Source of the DNA: Nigrospora sphaerica
Taxonomy: Eukaryota > Ascomycota > Sordariomycetes > Amphisphaeriales > Apiosporaceae
Direction of reading: 5' to 3'
NCBI GenBank assembly: GCA_018287875.1
Contig: JAGVVL010000017.1
Coordinates: 1,612,001 to 1,676,000 of the forward strand
DNA length: 64,000 nucleotides
Part shown: one piece after another, positions 34,201 through 45,686 of the stretch
Layout of the letters: each line of letters opens with the position of its first letter
Numbering within the stretch: position 1 is the stretch's first letter
Notes under the pieces: generated by a model
What the model was told of the DNA's origin: nothing
Database searches by the model: none
The model's input: only the letters and a program-made list of their open reading frames with translations
Program-made: the position numbers and the translations under genes

Positions 34201-36103
34201 TTCGCACTCCTCTGCATTCTATGCGGGGATTTACGCCATGCTCAACATTCTCGCTCTCGCTGCTCTCTACGTATGCGCATGGCTCTGCTTCATCTCCATC
34301 GTAACCAGGTCAGGGGCCAATCTCCACTTCGACATCCTCCGAACACTCGTGCGGGCACCCCTACGCTTTTTCACGACAACCGACAACGGCCAGACAACCA
34401 ACCTCTTCTCACAGGATCTGAACCTCATCGACGTGGATTTGCCCGGCGCTCTGCTGAACACGATTACCAGCGTCTTCGAAACCCTTGCCGCAGCCGCCGT
34501 GGTTATGAGTGCAGCTCCCCAAATTGGCATCAGCTATCCGTTTTTCGTCGCCTTGCTGTACTTTGTTCAGAAGTTCTACCTCCGGACTTCAAGACAGATG
34601 CGGCTCCTCGATCTCGAAGCCAAGAGCCCACTTTAGTAAGCCAGACCTTCAGGTTCCCGACCGTGAGCGTACGCGTTAAGCGATCTGCTGACCGTTTCCA
34701 GTACGCACTTTCGTGACACCACCCATGGTATCGATACCCTCCGCGCCTTTGGCTACATCCCCGAAGACCGCGAGAAGAATTTCAGGCTGTCGGATACATC
34801 TCAAAGTGAGTGAAAGCCCAGCCGGGATCAGAAAAATGCAGCCAGTCCATCAAATCAGGAGAGAGCGCGGTTCGCTAACGTTGTGTATCTGATCTAGGAC
34901 CCGCCTACCTCCTAGTCATGATTCAGCAATGGCTGATGTTCGTTATGAACATGGTGGTGATGGTAATTTCGTTAATATTGACCGCCTTGGCTGTTAAACT
35001 GCGATCCGATGCAGGCTTCACTGGTGCCAGTCTTGTCTCTCTCATGTCGTTTGGAGAGAAGATTACATGGCTTGTAATCTCGTATACGCAACTCGAGACT
35101 TCAATGTAAAGCTCATAACCACTCAGCTTTGACAAAGTTTATGCTGACCAGCCACAGTGGGGCCGTCACCCGACTGAGGGCCTTCAACCAGACGGTCGCG
35201 CCCGAGGATCGCGAAGAAGAAAACATCGTCCCCCCAGACTCTTGGCCGGAAAAGGGCTTGATCGAGCTGAAGGGTGTCTCGGCGAGCTACAAGTACGGAA
35301 CTCCTACCAGTCCCCCGACGTTGAGCTTCCCCGCTGACCGTTCCACAAGCCCCGAACCGGCGGAAGGCCAGGAGCCTGAGCTCGCTCTCCGCGACTTGGA
35401 ACTCACCATCGTACCCGGGGAGAAGGTGGCAATCTGCGGACGCACAGGGAGCGGCAAGTCTAGTTTGATTGCCTTTCTCCTAAAGCTCGTGGATCCGCTC
35501 GCAGGAACGGGAGCCAAGGCATTCATCGACGATACGCCTCTCCACCTCGTAGACCGGTCCGCTCTCCGCCGCCGGATCATCGCGGTACCACAAGAGGCCG
35601 TGTTCCTCCCCGACGGCACGTCCTTCAAGGTCAATCTTGACCCCTTCCGCCTCGCCACGCTGGAGGACTGCCAGTCGGTCCTTAAGGCCGTCGATTTGTG
35701 GCCGTTCGTCGAAGAGCGAGGCGGGCTGGAGGCGGGCATGAGCCCAGGCACGCTAAGCCAGGGGCAAAAGCAGCTCTTCTCCCTGGCACGGGCAGTGTTG
35801 CGGCGGCGATTACGGTCCCGGAACGTGCCGGGATCGGAGGACGTCGAAGGCGGTGTTCTGCTTCTGGACGAGTTCAGCTCCAGTGTCGATCAGGATACGG
35901 AGAAGCTTATGCAGGGCATCATCCGGGCCGAGTTCAGGGGCTACACTGTCGTGGCTGTGAGCCACCGGCTGGACATGATCATGGACTTTGACCGGGTCGT
36001 GGTCATGTCGAAGGGTGAGATCGTGGAGGTTGGCCCCCCAAGGTCGTTGGCCGCGGATGCTACTACCAACTTTGGGGAGCTGTGGAGGGCCAGCGGGCAT
36101 TAG
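31214..36103 (+). CDS. ABC transporter, subfamily C (MRP type), full length
   Basis: Seven exons: 31214-31423, 31481-32238, 32314-32985, 33040-34635, 34702-34805, 34898-35105 and 35158-36103, giving 1497 aa, the usual size for fungal ABC-C pumps. The start MRFSTCTQDDSLGPTVSGCR and the five-helix TMD0 fit the subfamily. NBD1 has Walker A GPVGSGKT (634-641), signature LSGGQ (727-731) and Walker B LLILDD (747-752). NBD2 has GRTGSGKS (1277-1284), LSQGQ (1382-1386) and VLLLDE (1416-1421). A Ser-rich linker (about 820-870) separates the halves. NBD1 has Asp where the catalytic Glu is expected, and the NBD2 signature is altered, so one ATP site is degenerate, as is normal for ABC-C. Likely an exporter of conjugates or toxic compounds at the plasma or vacuolar membrane. 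All six introns have GT-AG ends and consistent phases. Confidence 0.95.
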
Positions 36104-37410
36104 ATACTGTTGGCGTCTCTTATTCAACGCATGACGGACGAACTAGCCCATAGTCGCAGACCACAGCAACTTCTACTCCATAGCCGGACAACAGTGTATG
36201 TTCATTCGCGAACCTTTGCTCCGGCACCGAGGGCCGAGGGTCGATGGGGTTTGCCTGGTGGATGGTCTCACCATCACGCAGGTTCGGGTCCCCTTCGGGC
36301 TTTCGTTTTGTAACTTCTCCGTACGTCATGTGACCACCCTCCTGGTTACCCTCCCGGCCAAAACGACGCCTCCTCCCTTCGTCTGGTATCAATTGCCAGC
36401 CCGCATAGTCACAATTTTGGGATTTCGTGGTTCGGCTGCGCGTTGTTCATTGATGGCATCGCGCGGACCCTCATCTGTTACGACGGGGCTGTATACTCAT
36501 TCTTATTCAAGAAGCATGACAGAAAGAAATGCTAGTAGCTGATGGGTAGGTACCCCGGCATCTCTTCGCCAATGCAATGTAGAGGTCCAATCGACCCAGT
36601 TTCAATTTCTTCATGATCAACTAACTTTATCTGGACCCTTGGCCATGCTTTTTTTTTTGAACGCCGAGCCCCGAGCCCCAGGTTGTGTCTTTCTCGGCCA
36701 CTGAATACTGCCTACCGCCCCGGCTATATGCGGACGTTATTGCTTCAACTGGCAGCTATCCCCGTTACCCCAACATCGACCCCTCGTTTCACCCATGCTC
36801 CACGGACGGGGGTCCTGCAGATGGATGGCGCTGGTCGAATAGTCCGCATTAGCCTGAACCGGGGAAGATTATCTGTCCACTTCCCGGCACTCCGCAGTGC
36901 TATCGGCAATGTGGGCGGGACGCAACCGTGTCCGGGGTGGCTCTTTCCACTGCTGAATACTCGTAGGACCGTGGCGCCGAGGGTCCAACGCCATGCTCAT
37001 TGGAGCCACGGCACCGGTGGCTGTCGCTGGCTTGGCTGCTACTACCCATTGGCCTCTCGGGCCTGCAGGTAACATGCATCCCGGGCCACTGCGGGTTCGT
37101 TCTCGTACCTACTCCGCTCCTCTACACCCCAACGGAGATGGTTCCGGCGGCTATCTACCTACGGGTGTAACCACGCCCAAGCTGGGGGGCGTACAATGAT
37201 GGTCTTATAGGAAGGGGGCGCTCACCGGAATGTGGGGGCTGCCGCTTAGGTAAAGAGGTATGATTGCCACTGCAGTTCGAGTATGAAATGTGATAGGCCC
37301 CGTCCTCCGTCGGGGCAGAGCAGGGAGTAAAGTAGACTTGCTTCCGCACTCTTCACAGTCGGCCGCGGCAGAGGGGCAAAACGGCATCGTCTTCATTCCC
37401 CACGGCAACA
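36104..37410. other. 1.3-kb intergenic, no gene seen
   Basis: 3' flank of the ABC transporter and promoter of the MFS transporter, both plus strand. Short open frames only; no repeat or RNA gene was recognised. Confidence 0.45.
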
Positions 37411-39476
37411 ATGGCGCGGACAGACGCGGTCGAGTACGCGGATTCGCGGAACAGGCTGGGAACCGTCCGTCTCTTCCACGAGCATACGCACGACGTAATC
37501 CTGATTCCGACCCCTTCGAACGACAGCGAAGATCCCCTGAACTGGTAAGCCCGGCGAGTTTCACGCCGTCCTCGTCCGTAAACCTGACGCGAGAACAGGA
37601 CGCAGGGCTACAAGTATTACGTCGCTGGCTTGTCGTCGTGGGCCATCCTCCTGGCCACCTTTTGTTCGGCCGGGCCGGCCATTCTCCTGCCCGAGATGGC
37701 CGTGTCCTTTTTTGGGCCCCCGGGGCCCGGCTTCGCCGCCGCCATCGCCAAGTCGGCCTACTTCGTCACCGTGTGCGCCCTCATGATGGGGCTCGGCAAC
37801 CTCGTCTGGATGCCGCTCATGCTCAAGTTCGGCCGGCGCTGGGTCTACATCGCCGCGTACCTCACCTACGCCGGCACGGCCGCCTGGTGCGCCGCCGCGC
37901 GCACCTACGGCAGCATGCTGGCGGCCCGCGTCTTCCTGGGCTGCGCCGCCGGCGCCGCCGAGGTCCTCGGCCCCCTGACCATTGCCGACATCTTCTTCGT
38001 CCACGAACGGGGCCGCATGATGGTGTAAGGGGCCCCCCGCACCCCCTTCACATACTGTCGGGCCTTCGGGCCGCCGGGTTGCCTGCGCTGACCACCACCC
38101 GTTCTCGTGTAGCATCTACTCGTCCACCCTCAGCGCCGGCACCACCGTGGGCGCCATCGTCGCGGGCGCCATGACCATCAGCGAGACCTGGCGCGCCTTC
38201 TTCTGGCTCTCGTGCGCCCTCACGGGAGCCACGGCCGTCCTGATGATATTCACGCTCCCCGAGACCATGTACGACCGGTCGCGCGTGCTCGGGACCGCGC
38301 CCCCCGTGGACGACCCCATGCCGGAAGAGATGTTCAAGCATGACGAGCGAAAGTCGCAAAGCCTCGATCGGGTGGTCACAGGTCTTGGTCACGACCGCCC
38401 CAGGAGCCGGCCCAACTTTTCCAAGGTCCTCAAGACGTACCCCGTCAAGACTTACACCCGGGAGCCGGTGTGGAAGTTGGTGCTGCGCCCCATGGCCCTC
38501 ATCATCCTGCCCTCGACCCTATGGGCCTCCTTGGTCATGGCGGTGACCATCGGCTTCCTTATCGCCGTCTCCAGCAACGTATCGATAGCGTTCGCATCCA
38601 TGTACGGCTTTACCACCTGGCAAATCGGCCTCACCGTAAGCAACCTCCTACTCTCTTTGCCAACTCTTTTCCCACGCAACTGGCTCGCCGTCACGTTTGT
38701 TCTCTTGGTCCCCAATGTTCTTCTTGACCATGGCAAACGTGTTCCCAAGCACACTTCTCCGTATCTATCCCCTAACAACTCCTGCTGACTCTGAGAATTG
38801 AAGTTCCTGTCTGGCTTGATCGGCTCCTTCGGCGCCGTGTGGTTTGGCGGTTCGTTGTCCGATATCATAGCCGATCATCTCACGCGCAAGAACAATGGGG
38901 TTCGCGAACCGGAAATGCGACTCCCGGCCATGGCTGTGAGCTTGGTGACAGGGCCCCTGTCCTTGATCCTCTACGGCGTCGGTGTCGGCCACCAGCTTCA
39001 TTGGATCTGTGCCGTCGTAGGCATCGGGTTGAGTAAGTCGGCGCCGCTGGTTCCCCGGTCCCTAGGCCGTCCTTCCTGGCGACAGCTAACGCATAGATCA
39101 ACCAGTCAACTTCACCGTCGTCCAAGCCGCCAACATCTCACTGGTCTATATGATCGATTGCTACCGCCCGATCGCGGGTGAGGTCACGATGGCTCAGTAT
39201 ACGTTCAAGTGTGAGTATTCCGGCCATGTCCGTTCTCGGCCGATCTGACACGATGTAGCACTCTTTGGCTTCTTGCTCAGCTTCTACACGAACCCCTGGA
39301 TCGAGGAGGACGGCTACGTGGTGGCCTTTGGAGAAATGGCGGCCATATCGGGCATTGTGCTCCTTTTCTCCGTTGTGTTCTACTTTTACGGCAAGGCACT
39401 CCGCACGAAGTCGTGGCGGTGGTCGATCGTGAAAGCCTTGGTTCACTGGGGTGGCGACCGCGAGGTAGGAGAGTAA
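37411..39476 (+). CDS. MFS transporter, DHA1-like drug/polyamine antiporter type
   Basis: Six exons: 37411-37544, 37599-38024, 38113-38635, 38804-39032, 39097-39210 and 39259-39476, giving 547 aa. The N-terminal part GTVRLFHEHTHDVILIPTPS with SNDSEDPLNW before the first helix is the typical opening of fungal DHA-type transporters. LKFGRRWVYIAAYL marks the helix 2-3 loop, and AARVFLGCAAGAAEVLGPLT with DIFFVHERGRMM is the helix 4-5 region. The long central loop holds LPETMYDRSR. The C-terminal half contains NQPVNFTVVQAANISLVYMI and DCYRPIAGEVT. It should be a proton-driven exporter in the plasma membrane; the substrate is unknown. The ATG at 37411 was chosen because it alone gives the conserved DPLNW junction in phase. 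It lies 1.3 kb downstream of, and codirectional with, the ABC transporter. Donor GTGTAAGG at 38023 is ambiguous by 2 nt, and only one choice keeps the frame. Confidence 0.9.
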
Positions 39477-39807
39477 CCTATAGATGACTACATACTCATC
39501 TAGATAACAGTCACCTATTCCCATGTACCGTAGAACATGGCAATCCGCACTGCGCCTCGGTCGTTAGGCGGTACCAGCACGTGGAGCACTGTGAGAAATA
39601 ACTATCAAGATGCACTACATCTGAGTACTCTGCCAAGCGTGACGATTTCCTAACATAGTACGATTTTGCTAACATGGATAACGTCCTGACTCTAGCAGCT
39701 AGTCGTAGTGGCGGCAACTGCAGTAACAGCAGCAACAGCACGGGGGCAGAAACGGCAGCAACAGCAGCAGAAAACCGCCTTCTCCTGGCGCTCCCAGGTT
39801 TTCCCGT
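39477..39807. other. Convergent intergenic region with CAG-rich tract
   Basis: 331 bp between the stops of the MFS transporter and the deuterolysin. The tract 39712-39776 is rich in CAG and AACAGCAG words. No gene was seen. Confidence 0.5.
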
Positions 39808-40955
39808 CTAACAATTCATATAAACAGCTATGCGAGGGTCAGCTTCTCTTCCCGGGCTAAGAGCCTGGGGCAGCACCTACCATTTGCGTACAGGCTGTAG
39901 TTGTCGGCATTCGTCAGCGCGCGCTCGGGCGAGAGGGCGGTGCTCGCATTGTACGCGTATGCCCAGTCGTTGGTGTGCGGCGCGTACACGCCCTCGCAGT
40001 GCGTCGTTTCGTGAATGACGGTGGTCGCGTGGTCCTGCTTGTGGCAGGCCTCGGGCAAGGGGGGCCGCACCCAGAAGAGGGGGCACATGACGGTCCGGTT
40101 GGAGTCCCAGAAGGTGTAGGCGACCAACGGGTCGTTGAGGTTGCAGAGGTTGGACGGGTCGACGCAGGAGAAGGTCGCGACGCCGCCGCCGTCGGCCGAC
40201 GCGCACTCCTCGGCCACGGCGTTGAAGCGCGCAATCACGGTCTCCCTCGCCGAGGACGAGTTGGACTTGAAGTACTCGACGAAGCGCTCCGACTTGGCGT
40301 CGGACGCGTCGGCCGCGGCGGCCAGGGCCAGCTCCCGGCAATTGGAGATGCTCGCCAGGGCGGCCGCCTTTTCCGTCGCGTTACAGCCGTCCTGGAGCGT
40401 GTACCGCCCCTGGAGCAGGGGCTTCGCCGCCGCCGGCCGAGCCCCGACGCGGAGGCGGATGGTGTTGGACTCGAACAGGATCGCCGGGCCCGAGGGGGTC
40501 GTGGACGGGGCGACGGCAAAATGGAGGAGACCCCGGGCCGAGAAACTGTAGACGCCCGACTTTTCGAAATCGTGAACGTTGGTTCCGTCCACAATCGTCT
40601 CGACCGAGGAGCCTGCCTTGAGCAGCTCCAAGTCCTTTTCCCGGAGCGCATCGAAGTCGATGCTGGGATGGATACCCTTCGGCGGAACCGCGTTACCCAT
40701 GCCGTCGGTGACGACGAGCCTCTGGACCGGAAGCCTAGTATCCAGGATGCTTCCTATCCTGACCAAATTCAGGTCCGTGGTGCCGGTGTTGGTGATCTTG
40801 GCGATGATCTCGGCCGCGTTGCCCGAAGGTGCCGTGAGCCTCACTTCCAAGGGTGATCCCCCCTCGCCCAGCCATCTCGAGTCGACAGCATGAGCGCGTG
40901 CCAGATTGGCAGCCGTGAAGCTCACCAAGGCCAAAAGAGACTTGACTGGCACCAT
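39808..40955 (-). CDS. Secreted deuterolysin-type metalloprotease (M35)
   Basis: Two exons on the minus strand, 40955-39881 and 39827-39808, give 364 aa. The signal peptide MVPVKSLLALVSFTAANLARA is followed by a propeptide-like N-half and a Cys-containing catalytic half. HETTH (residues 315-319) supplies two zinc ligands and the catalytic Glu, and the aspzincin third ligand is probably Asp330 in HTNDWAYAY. Deuterolysins are secreted neutral zinc proteases that mature by removal of the propeptide. Reading straight on from NADNYSLYAN gives an unrelated tail; splicing a 53-nt intron (GTAGGT, CTGAC branch, CATAG) gives AVYMNC, the conserved end of the family with its terminal Cys. Family sure; the terminal exon is very likely. 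Confidence 0.93.
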
Positions 40956-41033
40956 ATTGAGTACTTAACGAACGGGACGGCCTACGGGTGTCGAGATCGG
41001 AACGGACCGCCCTGATAGGGTGAGGCGAGGCCC

Positions 41034-41041
41034 TATAAATA
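41034..41041. promoter_or_regulatory. TATA element between the deuterolysin gene and a possible plus-strand start
   Basis: TATAAATA on the plus strand, TATTTATA on the minus strand, about 80 nt upstream of the deuterolysin ATG at 40955. Because the element is nearly symmetrical it could serve transcription either way. Seen by sequence match only. Confidence 0.35.
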
Positions 41042-42537
41042 CACCCCGCCAGCTTGATCCATCACACAGCATCAGTCAAGTTGTGGTTCTTTTCTCGTAT
41101 TCAGTCAGTCCTATGCGCTTCCCAATTCGGATCTTGGGCCGTGGAGTTGCCGCCGTATCCCTGCTTTTGCTCCACATGCTAGACTGACCATGATCCGGCA
41201 GTCCAAGGTATGGATATGGATCCTCGGACGTTCAGCGCCGTTCAGCATTGCCGGCAAGGGTCGCTTGTTTTTCATCGCGACTCCCACCTTGAGATGCGGC
41301 CAGCCGAGATATTGCGTTGTTCCCCTGTACCTGCCAAGAATATCTCATCCTCTTGTTCTGCTCGGGTTGGTCGCTGGTCACGTCTCGCAGGCCCAGGTTT
41401 CCAGGGTGGTAGACGTGCCTCGCCGCAGAAACAAGTAAGAATGCAGGCTCGTATTGCTCCTGGCGTCGAACCCGTGCCGACCAATGACAGCCCAAAGCCA
41501 TGCTGCGGAGTTGCATTGGCCGCGGGCAATAGATGCCGGTGGGTGGACCAACCCGCGAGTGTATCTCTTGGCAAAAGCCGATTTCGCACTTGGCTTTCTG
41601 ATTTACGGAGTAGCCGTAGTACCTCGGCCGTGACAAGTAAGGAACGTGGCACGCCGGCTTCGGCCATTACCGCTGTCGTGACTTTCGCGGATGTGTTGAT
41701 TAGTGCCTACACGTACTTGGACGTAGATGCATACCTACGCTGTAGTCGGTGCAGGTCGTTGAGTGTGTGAAGATATTGCGTTCACCTAAAGCTGTGTGGG
41801 CCCAAGTGCGGCTTGGTGGTCGCGCGACTGCATTTCAGGCACCATTGGTCGGTCAAAGGTTTTGGAGCCCGTATTGTTTGTTGTATTGTACCGTGTATTG
41901 CCGTTAATCTGGTCGATAAGCTGTTGGCGTTGTGCCAGCTGAGACTATGACCTGATATCTGGACGTGACCTGAGCTATCTTCTGGGTTCCAGAGGCTGAT
42001 ACCTCGACCTTCTAACCACCCTCATTGGCTCTTTGTGTTTGCCTAGCTTGTTGCCGGCAACCGTCGGTGCCGCCTCAGACATCCGGGTGAAGAAGTTAGG
42101 GACGGTGCCTTCAACAAGGACTGCATTGGGGACGAGCCTCACGAGCCGCCGCTGTCTGGAGCCTGACCGGACATCTTTGGTGTGTTATTTGCCGCCGAAA
42201 GATTGTTTGCTGGTAGTTTTGGTATGTCCAGTTCGCCGCATATACATGCCCTCTCTGAGCCTGTGTCTTAGGCCCCAGACAGCACGGGGCCAACGACGCG
42301 GCATCACGTTACGTCCTTGAGTGAAGCTGGTATTTTAGGCCAGCCAAGAGCCGACGAAAATCAGAGCGCAATGTTTCAGCAGTATCGGTCTGACTGCTGG
42401 AAGTAAAGGGAATAAATCGTTGGAATACCTCGTTACCCTCTTCCTCCCTCACAACCCAGAGTAGCCTTTTTCTGCAGTACATCTTAACAGCTGTATACCT
42501 GTATGGACTTGGGTTATTGCCCAAGAAACTAGCAGTA

Positions 42538-42640
42538 TACTGCTGCTGTTACTGGCGGTGCCGGGAGTGCTGCTGTTGCTGATGGTGTGGGTAGTGCTGC
42601 CGTTGCTGCTATCGGTGCTGTTGGTGGCAGGCCTGCTGCT
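42538..42640. repeat. CTG/GTTGCTG-rich low-complexity tract
   Basis: About 100 bp of interspersed CTG, GTTGCTG and GGTG words without a strict period. It lies in non-coding DNA; all frames through it are short. Confidence 0.6.
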
Positions 42641-44013
42641 TACTTACGCTGTCATGGCTGACGTTGGATCTGTGACGTAGGTTGAGTGATGAGTACGGGA
42701 GGCCAATCCGAATCATCAGTACTGTTGGATTTACAAGTACATAGTTTCATACCTACGGCGCGGCGCTGCAACGAACGCTAAGTTTGAGGAATCTCATCTC
42801 AAGCCCATCTGATGCAGTGGTGGGGACACACTATTATTGGCATAGTCCTGAACCTAATAGGATGGAATGTTTATAGGCGGATAGTAGTCATACCCAAGGG
42901 TTGGACTCTCAATCCTTTACCATTAGTTCCCATCTTCTTGCCGCTCTTCGTGTCCTCTTCTCGTTGTGTTATTCCGCCATTAGGTAGTAAGAGATCCGTC
43001 CAAGTTCCGTTTTTTTTAGATAATCCATCCACACTTCTGTGTACGCGGGCGATGCTTAGTGACGCGCATGGACGATGACTTGCATCCTCCCCGTCCTACC
43101 TGCCTACTCTAGGATCTGAACGCCTGTGTAAGCACATCATCTAAGCAGGCAAAGCATCCCGTGCTTACCTAACTACGGGCATACTCGTACATACCCAGTT
43201 GCACCTCGTAAGGACCAGGGGCTGCTCCCAGGTTCCGAATGTCCACGAGGTCTCTCGCGCGTCCGGGGCAGCGGGGATCATTGTACTATCTTCAGTAGTG
43301 TCTCCCCTATGGAGAGTGGGAACCACGGGTGTTCGACCCTGGCAGCCCCGCCCAATTGCCCCTCAGCTGCACCCGTCCCGTGCTCAGCTTACCCCCCACT
43401 TTCCCCTTCCAGGCTCCCACCCCCCCCCGCGTGTCTCCCACCCCTCCCCGTATCGTCCACCCCATGAGCCCATTCAGGCTCCTTACGTCAGGCCTCGTGC
43501 TCCCATTCTTCAAGCGTTGAGCACCTGAGCAGCATCATTCATTGCAGGCTCACGCCGACACGACGTCCCATCTCCCTCGCCCCGTACCGTGACACCCCAA
43601 ACCGTCCTATTCGAACTCGCCTCCCCCGGAAAGACACTTACCGTGTGTGGCTGACGAGCACCATTGTGCCACCCCCGATGTAGCCCGACACTATCCGCCT
43701 CCAGCAGACCTACCTATTCGTCCCCGTCGCCCAGATTCATCCCGTCTTCAACGTCGACCGAGACCTGCCTTCGACCGAGAAGCTTGCGTCGCTGACTAGG
43801 CACTTCCCCCTCCCGTCCGGTCGCCCTCTTTAGCTTTCCGAACCGGCGGCTTTCCATAGTCGTCGTCTACTCCCCTGCGCTGTGAACTTCCCACCTTCAC
43901 TGCCCACTACGACCGGTTTTCCTCTCTGTTGTGCGGCCCAGTGATTTCCCACCACACCGCCCATCCGCGCGCCTCGCCGTCTTGGTCGCCCGACCGACCC
44001 TCCGCCGCTCGCC

Positions 44014-45221
44014 ATGTTCGACATTCTCCCCAAGCTACTCTCGTACGTCCTCGCCGTTGCCGCGGCCGCGTCTACCCACCGCCAGTCCTGCTGCTCCCCG
44101 GCTGTCCGGCTAACCAACCCCGCAGCTCCGTAGCGTCCTTCCTCTTCCCGCTCTTCGCCTCCTACAAAGCGCTCAAGACCTCGGACCCCGCCCAGCTCAC
44201 GCCATGGCTCATGTATTGGTCCGTCCTCTCGTGTGCCCTGTTGGTCGAATCCTGGGCCGAGTTCATCCTCGTCTGGGTCCCCTTTTACAGCTACATTCGC
44301 CTGTTTTTCCTGCTTTACCTCGTCCTCCCGCAAACCCAGGGCGCACGCTACTTGTACGAGACGTATCTCCACCCCTACCTTGAGGAGAACGAGACCCACA
44401 TCGAAGACTTCATCGCGAGCGCCCATGATAGACTCAAGGCCGCCGGCATGGCCTACCTGAAGCAGGCCATTGAAATACTGCGGACCAAAGTCCTGGGCAT
44501 GCCCCCCACACAGGAAGAGGCACGGCCCGCCAGCGTCCGGGCCGACACGGCGTCCCAGGGGTACACGCAGGCACTGCTCAATAGATTTAGCGTGCCTGCC
44601 GCACGATGGGCGAGCACCGGCGCGACCAACGCGGGAACCGAGTTCTACAACCTGCTCGCCGGCGCCGTGAGTGCCGCCACTGGCGCCAGCACCCTGGGCG
44701 CCGCCGGCGAGGGTGCCGGTACCTCGTCGTCTACCCCTAGAGCGGGGAGCGAGGGCCCCAACATGACGGCCAGCGGGACCCTGATTCCCGGCCACATCCG
44801 CGGCTCGCAGGAAAAGATCAGCTTCATTGCCGCCCAGCGCGAGAGGCTGGCATTCGTGCTCAGCGCGCTGGACAAGGAGGCGAAGGAGCTGGAGAACAGC
44901 GAGCAGGCCCGCCAGGACCGGAAGCCCGGCAGTATCAGTCTCGACGGTCCGGGCGACGGCGGTAATGTCTCGAGATCGCCGAGCGGACACAGTCTTTGGA
45001 GTGGTCTGAGCAAGAGCCGCAGCGAGGTTGATTTCGAGAAGATCGAGGCCGAAAGCGCGAGCGAGGAGGACGAGAATGGTTTGAGGAAGCGAGGTGCGCA
45101 GAAAGACGACGCCGATCCGGCCGCCGGGAAAGCCGGTTGGAGTTTCCTCGGCTGGGGCACGACCGGAACGGCGCCGACAGGGCCAGCCGAGACGGCGCAA
45201 AGCTCGGGCGTCGAGAAGTAG
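44014..45221 (+). CDS. TB2/DP1/HVA22 family membrane protein (REEP/Yop1-like) with long tail
   Basis: Two exons, 44014-44042 and 44126-45221, give 374 aa. MFDILPKLLSSVASFLFPLF followed by ASYKALKTSDPAQLTPWLMY is the hallmark of the TB2/DP1/HVA22 domain, whose hairpin helices insert in the ER membrane and bend it. The next hydrophobic block is SWAEFILVWVPFYSYIRLFF with LLYLVLPQTQGARYLYETYL. The conserved domain ends near residue 125. The remaining 250 residues are hydrophilic, with a Gly/Ala/Ser-rich middle, a helical part (SFIAAQRERLAFVLSALDKE) and an acidic end. Yop1 itself is about 180 aa, so the tail is a large extension, as in several fungal homologues. Exon 1 is 29 nt with a GTACGT donor. 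Role inferred: shaping tubular ER. Confidence 0.9.
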
Positions 45222-45686
45222 AGCACCGGAACAGCCCTGCACATGGCGTCACAGGCATGAACAGTCGTACGCCCGGTAAAGGCAGGACTTTGGCCGGCCG
45301 GGCAGACTTCTGCCGTTGTACACTCAGTCCATATCAGCTACGAGACTTGTGGTAGACACTCGCACGTGGTAGCAACAAGCCGCAAGGAGCAAGAGCTGAG
45401 AGCTGCACATTCCTGTGCTGTTACATTCATGCTTTTACGTGCTGACGTCCCATCGAATGGTTTCGTCTACCGCGGTGCCGGGGGCACCGTTAACATTGAC
45501 CGCTCGAATGTGTATCGGAACGCCTCAAGTCTCGCCGGCATGGTTGTTGGGGGGACGGCATCCGCAACTAACAGTACACCTGGGGTATCTCCTATCCTAC
45601 AAAAAAACCTGAAGACTTTCGAAATGTGCAGGCCCTCTTCCGTTCGCGGCTCGGGTCCGCGGCGCTGACAGCGAAACGGGAGCGAT
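45222..45686. other. Convergent intergenic region
   Basis: 465 bp between the stops of the TB2/DP1 gene and MGM101. Expected to hold both 3' UTRs; nothing else was seen. Confidence 0.5.

Larger units (their letters stand above)
40956..44013. other. 3-kb intergenic, no confident gene
   Basis: Holds the promoters of the deuterolysin (minus) and the TB2/DP1 gene (plus). A TATAAATA element is at 41034-41041 and a CTG-rich low-complexity tract at 42538-42640. A 24-codon frame at 41113-41187 looks like a signal peptide but ends at a stop. Parts between 41.7 and 43.1 kb are AT-richer than the gene regions. Nothing else was recognised. Confidence 0.45.

Noticed and set aside
28503..40955. Secondary-metabolite biosynthetic cluster
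   Set aside because: Transporters and hydrolases only; no backbone enzyme or cluster regulator is present in the window.
43830..45242. Minus-strand open frame of 470 codons over the TB2/DP1 gene
   Set aside because: Antisense of a GC3-rich exon; low-complexity and without a family match, whereas the plus strand has the TB2/DP1 domain.
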